Shown here one piece after another: positions 29,928-39,461 of a stretch of 64,000 nucleotides of DNA. A program made the translations under genes and the position numbers. Source of the DNA: Pseudomonas sihuiensis (GTDB taxonomy: Bacteria > Pseudomonadota > Gammaproteobacteria > Pseudomonadales > Pseudomonadaceae); the NCBI RefSeq assembly GCF_900106015.1, contig NZ_LT629797.1, positions 4,712,001 to 4,776,000 of the forward strand, given 5' to 3'. Below the pieces are notes generated by a model, which worked only from the letters and a program-made list of their open reading frames with translations, made no database searches and was not told the DNA's origin. Each line of letters starts with the position of its first letter. Within the stretch, counting starts at the first letter, position 1.

Positions 29928-30797
29928 ATGGATGCCTGGCAACGACTCAATCCGCAGCTGCTGCGTTATTTTCTCGCCGTGGCTCGGGAGGGCTCGCTGA
30001 GCGCCGCCGGCGTGCGCCTGCACTGCGTGCCGTCGAACGTCTCGGCGCGCCTTCGTCAATTGGAGCAGCAACTGGACATCCGGCTTTTTCAGCGTCAGGG
30101 GCAGCGTCTGCGAGTGACTGCGGCCGGCGAACGCTTGTTGCCCCATGCCGAGCATCTGGAGCAGCTTTGCCAGATGGCCTGGCGCAGCGTGCAGGAAGAT
30201 ATCTGGAGCGGCGATCTGCGTCTGGGCTCGATGGAAACCACCGCCGCGGTGCGTTTGCCTGAGCTGCTGGCGGCTTTCCACCAGCGGGCTCCGCGAGTGA
30301 ACCTGCAACTCAGCACCGGGCCGAGCCGGCGACTGGTCGAGGGGGTGTTGTCAGGAGAACTGGACGGCGGATTGATCGGCGGGCCGTTCGAGCATCCTCA
30401 GCTCGACTGCCTGCCCATCTGGCAGGAGGAACTGATGCTGGTGCTGCCGCCCGAGCAGGATGGCACCCAACTGGAGAGTCGACCGCAGACTCTGCTGGGT
30501 TTCCCCGATGGGTGCCATTACCGCGAGCGCCTTGAGCGCTGGGCCGTCAGTCGTGGTTTGCAGGTGGCGGCGCGGCAGAGCTATGGCTCTATCGATGCGA
30601 TCTTTGCCGGCATTGCTGCCGGCATGGGGATCGGCCTGTTGCCACGCAGCCTGCTCGACAGTCACCCGCGTGTGCATCTGGTGCAATACCAGGCCATCGC
30701 CCCTGAGCTTGGCGCAACGACTACATTGTTGGTACGTCGTCGCGACGCCGGTGAGCACCCGCCGCTGGCCTTGTTGCTGGAGCTGATGCGCGCGTAA
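29928..30797 (+). CDS. LysR-family transcriptional regulator
   Basis: The 289-residue protein has an N-terminal winged helix (LNPQLLRYFLAVAREGSLSAAGVRLHCVPSNVSARLRQLEQQLDIRLFQRQGQRLRVTAAG) and a type 2 periplasmic-binding-like effector domain (about 90-285) beginning with the DLRLGSMETTAAVRLPELLAAFH pattern. It is divergent from the MFS transporter and nitronate monooxygenase pair, which it probably controls in answer to an unknown ligand. The start at 29928 begins the conserved domain; the longer in-frame reading upstream runs through the MFS gene and is not real. Confidence 0.92.
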   Translation: MDAWQRLNPQLLRYFLAVAREGSLSAAGVRLHCVPSNVSARLRQLEQQLDIRLFQRQGQRLRVTAAGERLLPHAEHLEQLCQMAWRSVQEDIWSGDLRLGSMETTAAVRLPELLAAFHQRAPRVNLQLSTGPSRRLVEGVLSGELDGGLIGGPFEHPQLDCLPIWQEELMLVLPPEQDGTQLESRPQTLLGFPDGCHYRERLERWAVSRGLQVAARQSYGSIDAIFAGIAAGMGIGLLPRSLLDSHPRVHLVQYQAIAPELGATTTLLVRRRDAGEHPPLALLLELMRA

Positions 30798-30841
30798 AGC
30801 CCTTCCAACGGGTAAACTTGGCGACCGCTTCGGAGACCTCC

Positions 30842-31696
30842 ATGAACTACCGCCACGCCTTCCATGCCGGCAACCACGCCGACGTACTCAAGCATTTGGT
30901 GCTGACTCGCCTGATCAGCCTGTTGTCGAAAAAGGAGGCACCTTTCGCCTACCTCGACAGTCATGCCGGACTCGGTTTGTACGACCTGCATGGCGATGCG
31001 GCCAGCCGTACCGGCGAGTACCTGGAGGGCATCGCACGCCTGTGGCAGGCCGAGCACCTGCCGGATGCCGTGGAGGCCTATCTGGAGGTGGTGCGGGCGA
31101 TGAATCCGGATGGCGAGCTGCGCTATTACCCCGGCTCGCCCGAACTGGCGCGGCTGCTCAGCCGTGAGCAGGATCGTCTGCAGCTCAATGAGAAGCACCC
31201 CGAGGATGGCCGCCTGCTCAAGGACAACATGCGTGGCGACCGTCGCGTAGCCGTGCATCTGGGCGAGGGCTGGCTGGTGCCGCGGGCGCTGATGCCGACC
31301 CGCGAGAAGCGCGTGCTGCTGCTGATCGACCCGCCATTTGAAAAGACCGACGAGCTGCAGCGCTGTGTCGAGGCCTTGAACGAAGCGCACGGGCGCATGC
31401 GTCAGGCCATCGTCGCGATCTGGTACCCGATCAAGGATGAGCGACAGCTGGCGCGCTTCTACCGCGATCTGCAAAAGAGCGCCGCGCCCAAGCTGCTACG
31501 CGCAGAGCTTTACGTGCACGCGCCGGACGACGCCACGCGCCTGAGCGGCTCGGGTCTGGTGATCAGCAATCCGCCATGGGGCCTGGAGGACGAACTCAAG
31601 CAGCTGCTGCCCTGGCTGGCCGATGTGCTTGGCCAGAGCCAGGGCGGCTGGCGTCTGGATTGGCTGATAGAGGAAGCGCCAAGCGGCAAGTCATAA
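30842..31696 (+). CDS. rlmJ: 23S rRNA (adenine-2030-N6)-methyltransferase RlmJ
   Basis: The 284-residue protein begins MNYRHAFHAGNHADVLKHLVLTRLI, the invariant RlmJ N-terminus, and has LDSHAGLGLYDL (SAM site), LLIDPPFEKTDE (the N6-adenine DPPF catalytic motif) and a C-terminal SGLVISNPPWGLEDEL. It methylates A2030 of 23S rRNA. The ATG at 30842 follows GGAGACCTCC, a good ribosome-binding site. It is a single gene ending in a REP doublet that separates it from a convergent HD-GYP gene. Confidence 0.95.
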   Translation: MNYRHAFHAGNHADVLKHLVLTRLISLLSKKEAPFAYLDSHAGLGLYDLHGDAASRTGEYLEGIARLWQAEHLPDAVEAYLEVVRAMNPDGELRYYPGSPELARLLSREQDRLQLNEKHPEDGRLLKDNMRGDRRVAVHLGEGWLVPRALMPTREKRVLLLIDPPFEKTDELQRCVEALNEAHGRMRQAIVAIWYPIKDERQLARFYRDLQKSAAPKLLRAELYVHAPDDATRLSGSGLVISNPPWGLEDELKQLLPWLADVLGQSQGGWRLDWLIEEAPSGKS

Positions 31697-31700
31697 GCGC

Positions 31701-31759
31701 GTAGCCCGGATGAAATCCGGGAGCCGTGGCCCCCGATCCCCGGATTGCATCCGGGCTAC
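31701..31759. repeat. REP-like inverted repeat pair, copy 2
   Basis: GTAGCCCGGATGAAATCC... (31701-31721) is mirrored at 31739-31759 with one mismatch, the same doublet family as at 16175-16235. It lies between the convergent ends of rlmJ and the HD-GYP gene, where its hairpins could end or stabilise both transcripts. Confidence 0.85.
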
Positions 31760-31766
31760 AAGGGGC

Positions 31767-33020
31767 TCAAGCGGGCTTGTGGTTGGGCTCGATGTGGTAG
31801 CTGAGATTGCGCCGCGGGCTGAGGTACTCCAGCACCTCCAGCGGTAGCTGTGAGGGGCGCAGGCTGCGGGCGATGGCGAGCTTTGGCTCCTGGGCGAGAT
31901 CGACGATCAGGGCTTCCTGCTTGGGAATGTCGGCGTCGTAGAGAATCAGCGTCGGTTTCAACGCCTGAGTTGGGTTCATGCCCAGCACCAGCGCATAGCG
32001 CTCATCTTCCAGCTGCACCAGGCTGCCCGGCGGGTAGATGCCCATCACGCGAACGAAGGCCTTCAGCGCCACCTCGTCGAATTGTTCGCGCTGCTGCTTG
32101 AACATCAGCGCTAGGGCTTCGTGTGGGCTCAGCGCCTGGCGCGGGTCGAGCGGGTTGCACAGCCCGTCGAAATGGTTGGTGATGGCCACCAGACGACTCA
32201 GGCGGCCGATAGCGGCCTCGCGCAGCCCACGCGGATAACCACTTCCGTCGCAGTGCTCGTGATGTTCATGGATGATGCGCAGCACCTCGTCATCGAGCAT
32301 CAGCTTCTGCCCCATGCGCAGGCCGAAATCGGTGTGCATTTGCAGCAATTGCTGCTCCGGGCGGGTCAGCGGCTCGGGCTTGAGTAGCACCTTGCTCGGT
32401 ACTTCCAGCTTGCCGATATCGTGCAACAGGGCGCCGAGGCCGAGGCTATGACAGGCCTCGCTGTCGAGGCCGAGCTGGCGCCCGAGCAGCAGGGACAACA
32501 CGGTGACGTTGAGGGCATGGAAGTAACTGTCCTCGGCCGCCTTGCCGGTGATGCCATGCAGCACCACGCCAGGCGCCCCGAGCAGCGTCTCGACCATCTC
32601 GCTGACGATGGCGCCGGCCTGGCGCATGGCGTCTTCCGGGCGGCTGCGCAGGGTCTGGTTGAGCGTCTTGATGCGTTGGCTGGCCTCGATGAAGCGGCGA
32701 TCCACCTCGGCCAGGCGGCTGCGCAGGTGGCGCAGTTTCTCCACGCGTTCCTGGCGTGCCTGACTTTCCGGATCGACCGGCGGTTCTTCTACAGGAGGGG
32801 TGGTGACGCTGTCGACGAGAGGCGCGGGCAGGCAGTCGCTGCGCGCCGGGTCATAGCGCAGCTGCTTCAGGTTGAGCGCGCGCAAGGCGCGAATCTGCGC
32901 TTCGTCCTTGATCTTGAAATTGCTGAAGGCGAAATCATGCTCCCACCAGCTCAGGTCCAGATGGACGTAGAGACCGACGCAAAGCTGATCGGGGGTGATG
33001 GTAGGGAGAGTGGCGGGCAT
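31767..33020 (-). CDS. HD-GYP domain cyclic-di-GMP phosphodiesterase
   Basis: The 417-residue protein has an N-terminal DUF3391-like domain (about 5-130: ITPDQLCVGLYVHLDLSWWEHDFAFSNFKI) and an HD-GYP domain (about 140-330). The metal ligands are visible as LLHDIGKLEVP (HD) and HHEHCDGSGYPRGL (HHE...GYP), both intact, so hydrolysis of c-di-GMP is expected. A C-terminal domain of about 80 residues follows. No receiver domain is present. The gene is followed upstream by a small motility-like gene, which may hint at a motility role; that is inference. Confidence 0.93.
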   Translation of the reverse strand: MPATLPTITPDQLCVGLYVHLDLSWWEHDFAFSNFKIKDEAQIRALRALNLKQLRYDPARSDCLPAPLVDSVTTPPVEEPPVDPESQARQERVEKLRHLRSRLAEVDRRFIEASQRIKTLNQTLRSRPEDAMRQAGAIVSEMVETLLGAPGVVLHGITGKAAEDSYFHALNVTVLSLLLGRQLGLDSEACHSLGLGALLHDIGKLEVPSKVLLKPEPLTRPEQQLLQMHTDFGLRMGQKLMLDDEVLRIIHEHHEHCDGSGYPRGLREAAIGRLSRLVAITNHFDGLCNPLDPRQALSPHEALALMFKQQREQFDEVALKAFVRVMGIYPPGSLVQLEDERYALVLGMNPTQALKPTLILYDADIPKQEALIVDLAQEPKLAIARSLRPSQLPLEVLEYLSPRRNLSYHIEPNHKPA

Positions 33021-33090
33021 GCCGGGCTCGTCGATCGATGGCTAATTGCCCGCAGTTTAGTCTGGCTAATGGCCTGAAGGCATCAGTTGT

Positions 33091-33288
33091 TCAGGCCATC
33101 ACGTCGATGCTGTTGCCCAGGTTGGGCGGATTGCTGGGGGCGCTGGCCGGTGCAGCTGCCTGCACCAGCCCGGTGATGTTGGCGGCCTGCAGCTCCAGCG
33201 TCTTGCGCAGCAGCACAAGCGACATCTGCGCGGAGATCTGCGCAGATGCCTGACTCGATACCTGGCTGGAAATGCTGCTCAGCTCCAT
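33091..33288 (-). CDS. Small YjfB-like putative motility protein
   Basis: The 65-residue protein MELSSISSQVSSQASAQISAQMSLVLLRKTLELQAANITGLVQAA... is rich in Ser, Ala and Gln and ends NPPNLGNSIDVMA. This fits the YjfB family (PF14070, putative motility protein), whose members are 55-70 residues with the same SLVLLKKALD-like centre and a C-terminal GxxIDVxA. No enzymatic function is known. The gene lies 70 bases upstream of the HD-GYP gene in the same direction and 16 bases past the msrA region. Confidence 0.8.
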   Translation of the reverse strand: MELSSISSQVSSQASAQISAQMSLVLLRKTLELQAANITGLVQAAAPASAPSNPPNLGNSIDVMA

Positions 33289-33304
33289 GACCCGTTATCC
33301 ATGC

Positions 33305-33958
33305 TCAATATTCAGGGGGTAGACATACGCCTGTTCCGCCCAGGCCGCAATAGCCGCCCGGATTCTTCGCCAGGTATTGCTGGTGATAGGTCTCGGCGTA
33401 GTAGAAGGTCGGCGCCTCGGCGATTTCAGTGGTGATGCTGCCTACCCCGGCCTTGTCCAGCTCAGCCTGGAAGCGTGCCTGGCTGGCTTTGGCGGCGCTC
33501 AGTTGAGCGTCGTTCTGGCAGTAGATGGCCGAGCGGTACTGGGTGCCCTGGTCGTTGCCCTGGCGCATGCCCTGGGTTGGGTTGTGCACTTCCCAGAACA
33601 CCTTGAGCAGCGCTTCGAAGCTGGTCTGCTGCGGATCGAACACGACCAGTACCACTTCGGTGTGCCCGGTCAGGCCCGAGCAGACTTCCTCGTAGGTGGG
33701 GTTGGGCGTCAGGCCACCGGCATAGCCGGCCGCCGTGCTGAATACGCCAGGCTGTTGCCAGAAGCGCCGTTCGGCGCCCCAGAAGCAGCCGAGGCCGAAC
33801 ACCGCCTGTTGCAGGCCGGCGGGGAACGGCGCTTTGATCGGGTTGCCATTGACATAGTGAGTATCCGCCACCGGCATCGCCTCTGTGCGGCCGGGCAGGG
33901 CCTGCTCGGCAGTCGGCAGGACATCCTTGTTAACGAGAATCTGGGAACGCAAAACCAT
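33305..33958 (-). CDS. msrA: Peptide methionine-S-sulfoxide reductase MsrA
   Basis: The 217-residue protein contains [21 protein letters not shown], the GCFWG active site with catalytic Cys and Glu, and [20 protein letters not shown]. The C-terminal [13 protein letters not shown] provides the resolving cysteines. It reduces methionine-S-sulfoxide in oxidised proteins. The ATG at 33958 starts [28 protein letters not shown], which matches the family; an apparent longer N-terminus read from farther upstream lies inside dipA and is an artefact. The reverse-strand neighbour is dipA. Confidence 0.95.
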   Translation of the reverse strand: MVLRSQILVNKDVLPTAEQALPGRTEAMPVADTHYVNGNPIKAPFPAGLQQAVFGLGCFWGAERRFWQQPGVFSTAAGYAGGLTPNPTYEEVCSGLTGHTEVVLVVFDPQQTSFEALLKVFWEVHNPTQGMRQGNDQGTQYRSAIYCQNDAQLSAAKASQARFQAELDKAGVGSITTEIAEAPTFYYAETYHQQYLAKNPGGYCGLGGTGVCLPPEY

Positions 33959-34008
33959 GGTGGTCTCCTGGAAGTGGGTGGGTAGTGGACTACGCGCAGT
34001 ACGGCGTA

Positions 34009-36714
34009 TTACGTCCGTTGGTCGGGCTGTGGCCGGCAGGGATAGCGGCGCAGGCTGTCGATCAGTTCGCGGCCAGGAATCGGTTTGTCGAACAGGTAGC
34101 CTTGGCCTACGTCGCATTGCTGGCGGCGCAGGAAACCGAGCTGGGCGCCAGTCTCGATGCCTTCTGCGACCACCTTGAGCTTGAGGTTGTGGGCCATGGC
34201 AATCACGGCTGAGGTGATCTCCATGTCGTCCTGGTTGTCGGGAATGTCCTTGATGAAGCTGCGATCGATCTTGATCACGTCGATGGGGAATTTCTTCAGG
34301 TAGCTGAGCGAGGAATAACCGGTGCCGAAATCGTCCATGGCCAGGGTCAGGCCCAGGCTCTTGAGGCGGCCGAGCTGGTGGCGGGTGTCCTCGGTGGCTT
34401 CCAGCAGCAGGCTTTCGGTCAGTTCCAGTTCCAGCAGGCGCGGGTCGAGCTGTTCTTCGTGCAGGATGGCGGCGATGGAGCCGACCAGGTCGGGATCGGA
34501 GAACTGCTTGGGTGACAGGTTGATCGCCACCTGCAGTTCGCCCATGCCGATGGCGGCGATCTGCTTGCTCATGCGGCAGGCCTGACGCACTACCCACTTG
34601 CCGATGGGAATGATCAGGCCGGTTTCCTCGGCGACGCTGATGAACTGGTCAGGGCGGATCATGCCCTTCTCCGGATGGTGCCAGCGCAGCAGCGCCTCCA
34701 GACCCAGCAACTGGCCGTTTTTCAGGCACAGCTTGGGCTGGTAGAACACCTCCAGTTCACTCTGGGTCAAGGCTCGGCGCAGGTTGTTCTCGACGAACAG
34801 CTTGTAGTTGGCCTCGGCATTGAGTTCCTCGGTGAACAGCTGCACCTGATGCTTGCCATTGGCCTTGGCCTTGTGCAGGGCCAGGCCGGCGTGCTTCATC
34901 AGCGTCTGCGGGTCGTCGCCGTGCTCCGGCGCCAGGGCCAGGCCGAGCGAGCCGGTGATGCTGATCAACTGGTTATCGACGAACAGTGGCTTGTCCAGAG
35001 TCTGCAGCACCTGATGAGCGATGCGCAGGCCGCTGTCCTGATCGCAGCCATCGAGCAGGATGGCGAATTCGTTGCTGGCGAAGCGTGCCAGTGTGCCCTG
35101 GGCTCCGAGGCTGTTGCGCAGGCGTCGGGCCAGGGCCGAGAGCAGCTTGTCGCCGGTCTGGTGGCCGAGGCTGTCGTTGATCCGCTTGAAGTTGTCGATG
35201 TCCACCAGCAGCAGGACCAGCGGCTGCTGCGTATTCTGAGCGAAGCGCTGTTCGAGGCTGCGGATGAACGAGGGGCGGTTGCCCAGGTTGGTCAGGTTGT
35301 CGGTATAGGCCAGGCGTTCGATGCGCTGCTGCGCCAGCTTGGCTTCGGTGACGTCTTCGTAGATGCCGATGTAGTGGGTCAGCTCGCCATCGTCGCCATA
35401 CACCTTGGATATCGACAGATGGCCCCAGTAGGGGTCCAGGTTCTTGCGTCGGCTGCGGAACTCGCCCTGCCAACTGCTGTGCTCGGCCAGGCTCGAGCCG
35501 GCATCGAACAGCAGGTCGCTGAGGTTGTTCAGCGCCGGCAGCTCGGACAGGCGGTGGCCGCAGACCTCGTCGCTGCTGTACAGGGTGATGGCCGTGAAGC
35601 TGGGGTTGACGTACTCCACCCGGCCGTCGCGGTCGACCAGCAGAAAGGCGCTGGCGCTCTGTTCGACGGCGCGTTGGAACAGATGCAGGGCGCTGGTGGC
35701 GCTGCGTTTCTGCTGGTTGATCAGCACCTGGGCGAACTGATCGGCCAACTCGCCGGCGAAGGCGATCTCGTCGGCGTGCCAGGTGCGTAGGCCGCCGATG
35801 TGCTCCAGGCAGAGCACGCCGACCACTTCGCCTTCGATGCGTATGCTGGCGTCGAGCATCGAGCAGATATCCAGCGGCTGCAGGTAGCTGGCGGCCAGTT
35901 CACAGGTGCGCGGATCGTGCTGGGCGTCGTGCGCGTCGATGGCGCGGCCGCTGTGCAGTGCTTGCAGGTACTGCGGGAAATTACGTGCGTTTATCGACGG
36001 TAGTTGTTCGTGGCGGTCCAGGTCGCGGCGGTACAGCGACACGGAATCCAGGTGATGACTGCCCAGCTTCCAGATGCCGGCGCGAGCGACACCGTAGACC
36101 TCGCAGGCGGCCTGGGTGATCAGTTCGGCCGCTTCCTGCTGAGGGTCGCTGGAGGTGTAGCGCTGGCGCGCCAGACGCACGATCAACTGCTGCTGGGTAC
36201 GTGAACGGGCGAGGTGTTGCAGGTGGTCATTCTGGGTACGCTGATATTGCTGCAGCGAGCTGCGCAGTTGCTGATTCTGCGTGTACAGCTCCTGTTCGGC
36301 AGGGGAGAACTGATCGAGGCTCTCGTCCGCTACCAGCAGATAGCCGCGCAGCAACTGGCGGTTGCGCTGTTTGAAGGGTTCGCCCATCTCCAGCAGGGTC
36401 AGAGCACCTTGCGGGGTATGCAGGGTGTAGCGCACCAGGTAATGCGGGCCTTGCAGCAGTTGCTGCTGGATGGCGTCGTGCAGGCGATAGCGCGCTTCGG
36501 GTTCCATCAGGCTGGCGTAGGGGGCATCCACCAGCGCGCAGAGATCGCTGGCGCTGATACCCAACTGGCGTTCGCAGGCCGGGTCGAGAAACAGCAGCGC
36601 CCAGCTTGGCTCGTTCAAGCGCTCGAAACGCAACATGCCGAGCCGCGAGGGCACTGGCAACTGCGTCACAACCTCGGCTGCCGAGCGTGCGCTGGCATCG
36701 GGATGGCTTTTCAT
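34009..36714 (-). CDS. dipA: Cyclic-di-GMP phosphodiesterase DipA (PAS-GAF-PAS-GGDEF-EAL)
   Basis: The 901-residue protein has an N-terminal PAS-like sensor (about 15-140), a coiled-coil linker, a GAF domain (about 190-320), a second PAS domain (about 345-460, [20 protein letters not shown]), a GGDEF-like domain (about 470-630) and an EAL domain (about 645-895). The GGDEF signature is degenerate (ASNEF in [13 protein letters not shown]), so no cyclase activity is expected; the EAL motif is intact ([10 protein letters not shown]), as are NLSPKQF, ELTES and [19 protein letters not shown]. Sequence and position match P. aeruginosa PA5017, needed for dispersion and chemotaxis. The start at 36714 begins [14 protein letters not shown]; an ATG 39 bases upstream was rejected. 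Confidence 0.93.
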   Translation of the reverse strand: MKSHPDASARSAAEVVTQLPVPSRLGMLRFERLNEPSWALLFLDPACERQLGISASDLCALVDAPYASLMEPEARYRLHDAIQQQLLQGPHYLVRYTLHTPQGALTLLEMGEPFKQRNRQLLRGYLLVADESLDQFSPAEQELYTQNQQLRSSLQQYQRTQNDHLQHLARSRTQQQLIVRLARQRYTSSDPQQEAAELITQAACEVYGVARAGIWKLGSHHLDSVSLYRRDLDRHEQLPSINARNFPQYLQALHSGRAIDAHDAQHDPRTCELAASYLQPLDICSMLDASIRIEGEVVGVLCLEHIGGLRTWHADEIAFAGELADQFAQVLINQQKRSATSALHLFQRAVEQSASAFLLVDRDGRVEYVNPSFTAITLYSSDEVCGHRLSELPALNNLSDLLFDAGSSLAEHSSWQGEFRSRRKNLDPYWGHLSISKVYGDDGELTHYIGIYEDVTEAKLAQQRIERLAYTDNLTNLGNRPSFIRSLEQRFAQNTQQPLVLLLVDIDNFKRINDSLGHQTGDKLLSALARRLRNSLGAQGTLARFASNEFAILLDGCDQDSGLRIAHQVLQTLDKPLFVDNQLISITGSLGLALAPEHGDDPQTLMKHAGLALHKAKANGKHQVQLFTEELNAEANYKLFVENNLRRALTQSELEVFYQPKLCLKNGQLLGLEALLRWHHPEKGMIRPDQFISVAEETGLIIPIGKWVVRQACRMSKQIAAIGMGELQVAINLSPKQFSDPDLVGSIAAILHEEQLDPRLLELELTESLLLEATEDTRHQLGRLKSLGLTLAMDDFGTGYSSLSYLKKFPIDVIKIDRSFIKDIPDNQDDMEITSAVIAMAHNLKLKVVAEGIETGAQLGFLRRQQCDVGQGYLFDKPIPGRELIDSLRRYPCRPQPDQRT

Positions 36715-36853
36715 TGGGCGGCGGGCTTCCAGTATGCTGACCAGGCGAGGCATCCGTTCTCAGTACAGGGCCGCTGCTGCCAGAGGGCGCAGCGGCACGG
36801 ACGGAGGCTAGGGCTCAGGCCTACTTCACTATAGCGTTCGGCAAGGGTGCATC

Positions 36854-37387
36854 ATGCAAGCGAGACTGACAAGAAAACTCATGGCCATGGTGCTTGGCGG
36901 AGCACTTTTTACGGCCATACCCGCGGTTGCCGGCGCCGATGATGCGGCGACACTGCAGGGCGCCGAGCAGGCTGCTTATCTGGACGGGCTCAAGCGTCTT
37001 TATCTGACCGACAACGAGCGCAATGCGTTGCTCGCGCACAGCAACGCATTGCTGGAAACCTACGCCCTGCGCGCGGGTTACCAGGTTGGCCAGGCGCAGC
37101 GGCAGGACTTGCTGTATCGCTTCAATGTCGGCAATGCCGGGGAGCTTATCCTGCGTGAGGAGAGTCGTGGCGCGCAGGGCACCGCCATCTCGGTGCGCAA
37201 TCAGCGTGTTGCGGTGTTCGGTATCGATCCGTTCATCCGCTACGAGTGTCCGACCGGCGGTATCCGCTGTGTGCTGTTCAATCCGGCTGATGGCAGCCCG
37301 TTGTTGAGCATCGTGCGTGATCACCAGGGTGCAGGCGAGTTGGCCAAGGCGCTGAGCTTTCTGATTCGCAATGTGCAGAAGGGCTGA
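36854..37387 (+). CDS. Secreted protein of unknown function
   Basis: The 177-residue protein has a signal peptide (MQARLTRKLMAMVLGGALFTAIPAVAGA, likely cleaved after AGA near residue 28) and a mature part without recognisable domain; it has two cysteines (in YECPTGGIRCVLF) that could form a disulfide in the periplasm. The stretch AEQAAYLDGLKRLYLTDNERNALLAHSNALLETYALRAGYQ is helical and amphipathic. It is divergent from dipA and convergent with aceF, so shares no operon. I do not recognise a family. Two in-frame ATGs (36854 and 10 codons on) are possible; the first was kept as it gives a standard signal peptide. Confidence 0.75.
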   Translation: MQARLTRKLMAMVLGGALFTAIPAVAGADDAATLQGAEQAAYLDGLKRLYLTDNERNALLAHSNALLETYALRAGYQVGQAQRQDLLYRFNVGNAGELILREESRGAQGTAISVRNQRVAVFGIDPFIRYECPTGGIRCVLFNPADGSPLLSIVRDHQGAGELAKALSFLIRNVQKG

Positions 37388-37412
37388 TAGGCCTCACACC
37401 GCGCTGAAGGAA

Positions 37413-37446
37413 TGCAAAAAAAACCCCGCCTGAATGGGCGGGGTTG
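37413..37446 (-). terminator. Rho-independent terminator of aceEF
   Basis: AACCCCGCC (37422-37430) and GGCGGGGTT (37437-37445) form a nine-pair stem with a six-base loop, and on the minus strand the stem runs directly into eight or more T (the A-run 37416-37423 on the plus strand). It lies about 30 bases past the aceF stop. Confidence 0.92.
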
Positions 37447-37476
37447 AGGATGCGAGCGTGGCGTGCTCGAAACGAT

Positions 37477-39450
37477 TTACAGCAGGATGGTGCGGATATC
37501 GGCCAGCAGCTGCGACAGACGCTGAGTGAAGCGTGCGGCGGCAGCGCCGTTGATCACTCGGTGGTCGTAGGACAGCGACAGCGGCAGCATCAGCTTGGGC
37601 TGGAAGGCCTTGCCATCCCACACCGGCTGCATGGTCGCCTTGCTGACACCCAGGATCGCCACTTCCGGCGCGTTGACGATCGGCGTGAAGCCGGTGCCGC
37701 CAATGTGGCCGAGGCTGGAGATGGTGAAGCAGGCGCCCTGCATGTCATCAGCCGAAAGCTTCTTGGTGCGCGCTTTTTCCGCCAGGGCGGCGGCCTCAGC
37801 CGCGAGCTGCAGCAGGCTCTTCTGATCGACGTTCTTGATCACCGGCACCAGCAGGCCGTCCGGCGTATCGACGGCGAAGCCGATATGCACGTACTTCTTG
37901 CGGATGATCGCCTTGCCGCTCGGGGCCAGCGAACTGTTGAAGTCCGGCAGTTCCTTGAGCAGGTGGGCGCAGGCCTTGAGCAGCAGCGGTAGCACGGTCA
38001 GCTTGACGCCAGCCTTCTCCGCCACGGCCTTCTGCGCGACGCGGAAGGCTTCCAGGTCGGTGATATCGGCCGAATCGAACTGGGTCACGTGCGGCACGTT
38101 GAGCCAGCTGCGGTGCAGGTTGGCGGCGCCGACCTGCATCAGGCGGGTCATCGCCACTTCTTCGATTTCGCCGAACTTGCTGAAGTCCACGGCCGGGATC
38201 GGCGGGATGCCGGCGCCACCGGTGGCAGCAGCGGCAGTCGCCTGCGGTGCGGCCTTGGCCTTGTGCATCATCGCCTTGACGTACACCTGCACGTCTTCCT
38301 TGAGGATGCGACCTTTCGGGCCGGTACCGGCGATATCCGCCAGTTCCACGCCGAAATCACGAGCCAGCTGACGCACGGCGGGGCCGGCATGCACCTTGGC
38401 ACCATCGCGCTTGGGCGCGTTGGCGACTTCGGCGGCAGCAGCCGACAGCGAGGCGATGGCGCGTACTTCTGCGGCCACTTCCGGGGCGGCGCCTTCCGGT
38501 ACGCGGTGCACTTGCTGACTGGCTTGCGCCGGCGCAGTGGCCGGAGCAGCGCCCGCCACCTTGAGCTTGAGGATCAGGTCGCCGGTGCCGACTTCGGCGT
38601 CCAGCTTGACCAGCACTTCTTCCACCACGCCGGCAGCCGGCGAGGGGATTTCCATGGAGGCCTTGTCGGACTCCAGGGTGATCAGCGACTGGTCGGCCTC
38701 GATGCTGTCACCGGCCTTGACCATGACTTCGATGACCTTGACCTTGCCGTCGGTGCCAATGTCCGGGACGTGCACGTCCTGCACCGAAGCAGCGGCCGGA
38801 GCGGCGGCAGCGGGAGCAGGTGCGGCGGCTGGCGCAGCAGCGGGTGCAGCGGCTTGAGCCGGCGCAGCACTGGCGGTTGCGCCACCAGCGGTGCGCAGCT
38901 TGAGGATCAGGTCACCGGTGCCGACTTCGGCATCCAGCTTGACCAGCACTTCTTCCACCACGCCGGCAGCCGGTGAGGGGATTTCCATGGAAGCCTTGTC
39001 GGATTCCAGGGTGATCAGCGACTGGTCGGCTTCGATTGTGTCGCCGGCCTTGACCATGACTTCGATGACCTTGACCTTGCCGTCGGTGCCGATATCCGGC
39101 ACGTGCACATCCTGCACGCTGCTGCTGGTTGCAGCAGCTGGCGCGGCAGCCGGGGCGGCCACTTGCGGTGCAGCAGCGGGCGCTGCTTCGGCTTTCGGCG
39201 CAGGCGCCGCTTCGGCGGCACCTTCGACTTCCAGCACCAGCAGCTCATCGCCTTCCTTCAGGCGGTCGCCGATCTTGACCTTGATTTCCTTGATCACGCC
39301 GGCCTTGGGCGAGGGCACCTCCATGGAGGCCTTGTCGGACTCCAGGGTCAGTACGCTCTGGTCGGCTTCGATACGGTCGCCGACCTTCACCAGCAGTTCA
39401 ATCACCTCGCCTTCACCGCCGAGGTCGGGTACGCGAATCAATTCACTCAT
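37477..39450 (-). CDS. aceF: Pyruvate dehydrogenase E2, dihydrolipoamide acetyltransferase, with three lipoyl domains
   Basis: The 657-residue protein carries lipoyl domains at about 2-75, 114-189 and 223-299, each with the attachment lysine in ESDKASME (Lys40, Lys152, Lys263), joined by Ala/Pro-rich linkers. A peripheral subunit-binding domain (353-391, VRQLARDFGVELADIAGTGPKGRILKEDV) and a catalytic domain with SLSYDHRVINGA (histidine near 630) follow. It passes acetyl groups to CoA in the PDH complex. Domains 2 and 3 are nearly identical in protein and about 94 percent identical in DNA, a recent duplication or conversion. From memory P. aeruginosa AceF is about 547 residues with two lipoyl domains. 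It lies 11 bases after aceE. Confidence 0.96.
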   Translation of the reverse strand: MSELIRVPDLGGEGEVIELLVKVGDRIEADQSVLTLESDKASMEVPSPKAGVIKEIKVKIGDRLKEGDELLVLEVEGAAEAAPAPKAEAAPAAAPQVAAPAAAPAAATSSSVQDVHVPDIGTDGKVKVIEVMVKAGDTIEADQSLITLESDKASMEIPSPAAGVVEEVLVKLDAEVGTGDLILKLRTAGGATASAAPAQAAAPAAAPAAAPAPAAAAPAAASVQDVHVPDIGTDGKVKVIEVMVKAGDSIEADQSLITLESDKASMEIPSPAAGVVEEVLVKLDAEVGTGDLILKLKVAGAAPATAPAQASQQVHRVPEGAAPEVAAEVRAIASLSAAAAEVANAPKRDGAKVHAGPAVRQLARDFGVELADIAGTGPKGRILKEDVQVYVKAMMHKAKAAPQATAAAATGGAGIPPIPAVDFSKFGEIEEVAMTRLMQVGAANLHRSWLNVPHVTQFDSADITDLEAFRVAQKAVAEKAGVKLTVLPLLLKACAHLLKELPDFNSSLAPSGKAIIRKKYVHIGFAVDTPDGLLVPVIKNVDQKSLLQLAAEAAALAEKARTKKLSADDMQGACFTISSLGHIGGTGFTPIVNAPEVAILGVSKATMQPVWDGKAFQPKLMLPLSLSYDHRVINGAAAARFTQRLSQLLADIRTILL

Positions 39451-39461
39451 CGCTACGCTCC

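Noticed and set aside
33959..34597. Apparent 210-residue N-terminal extension of msrA
   Set aside because: It lies entirely inside dipA in another frame and the standard MsrA N-terminus starts at the ATG at 33958.
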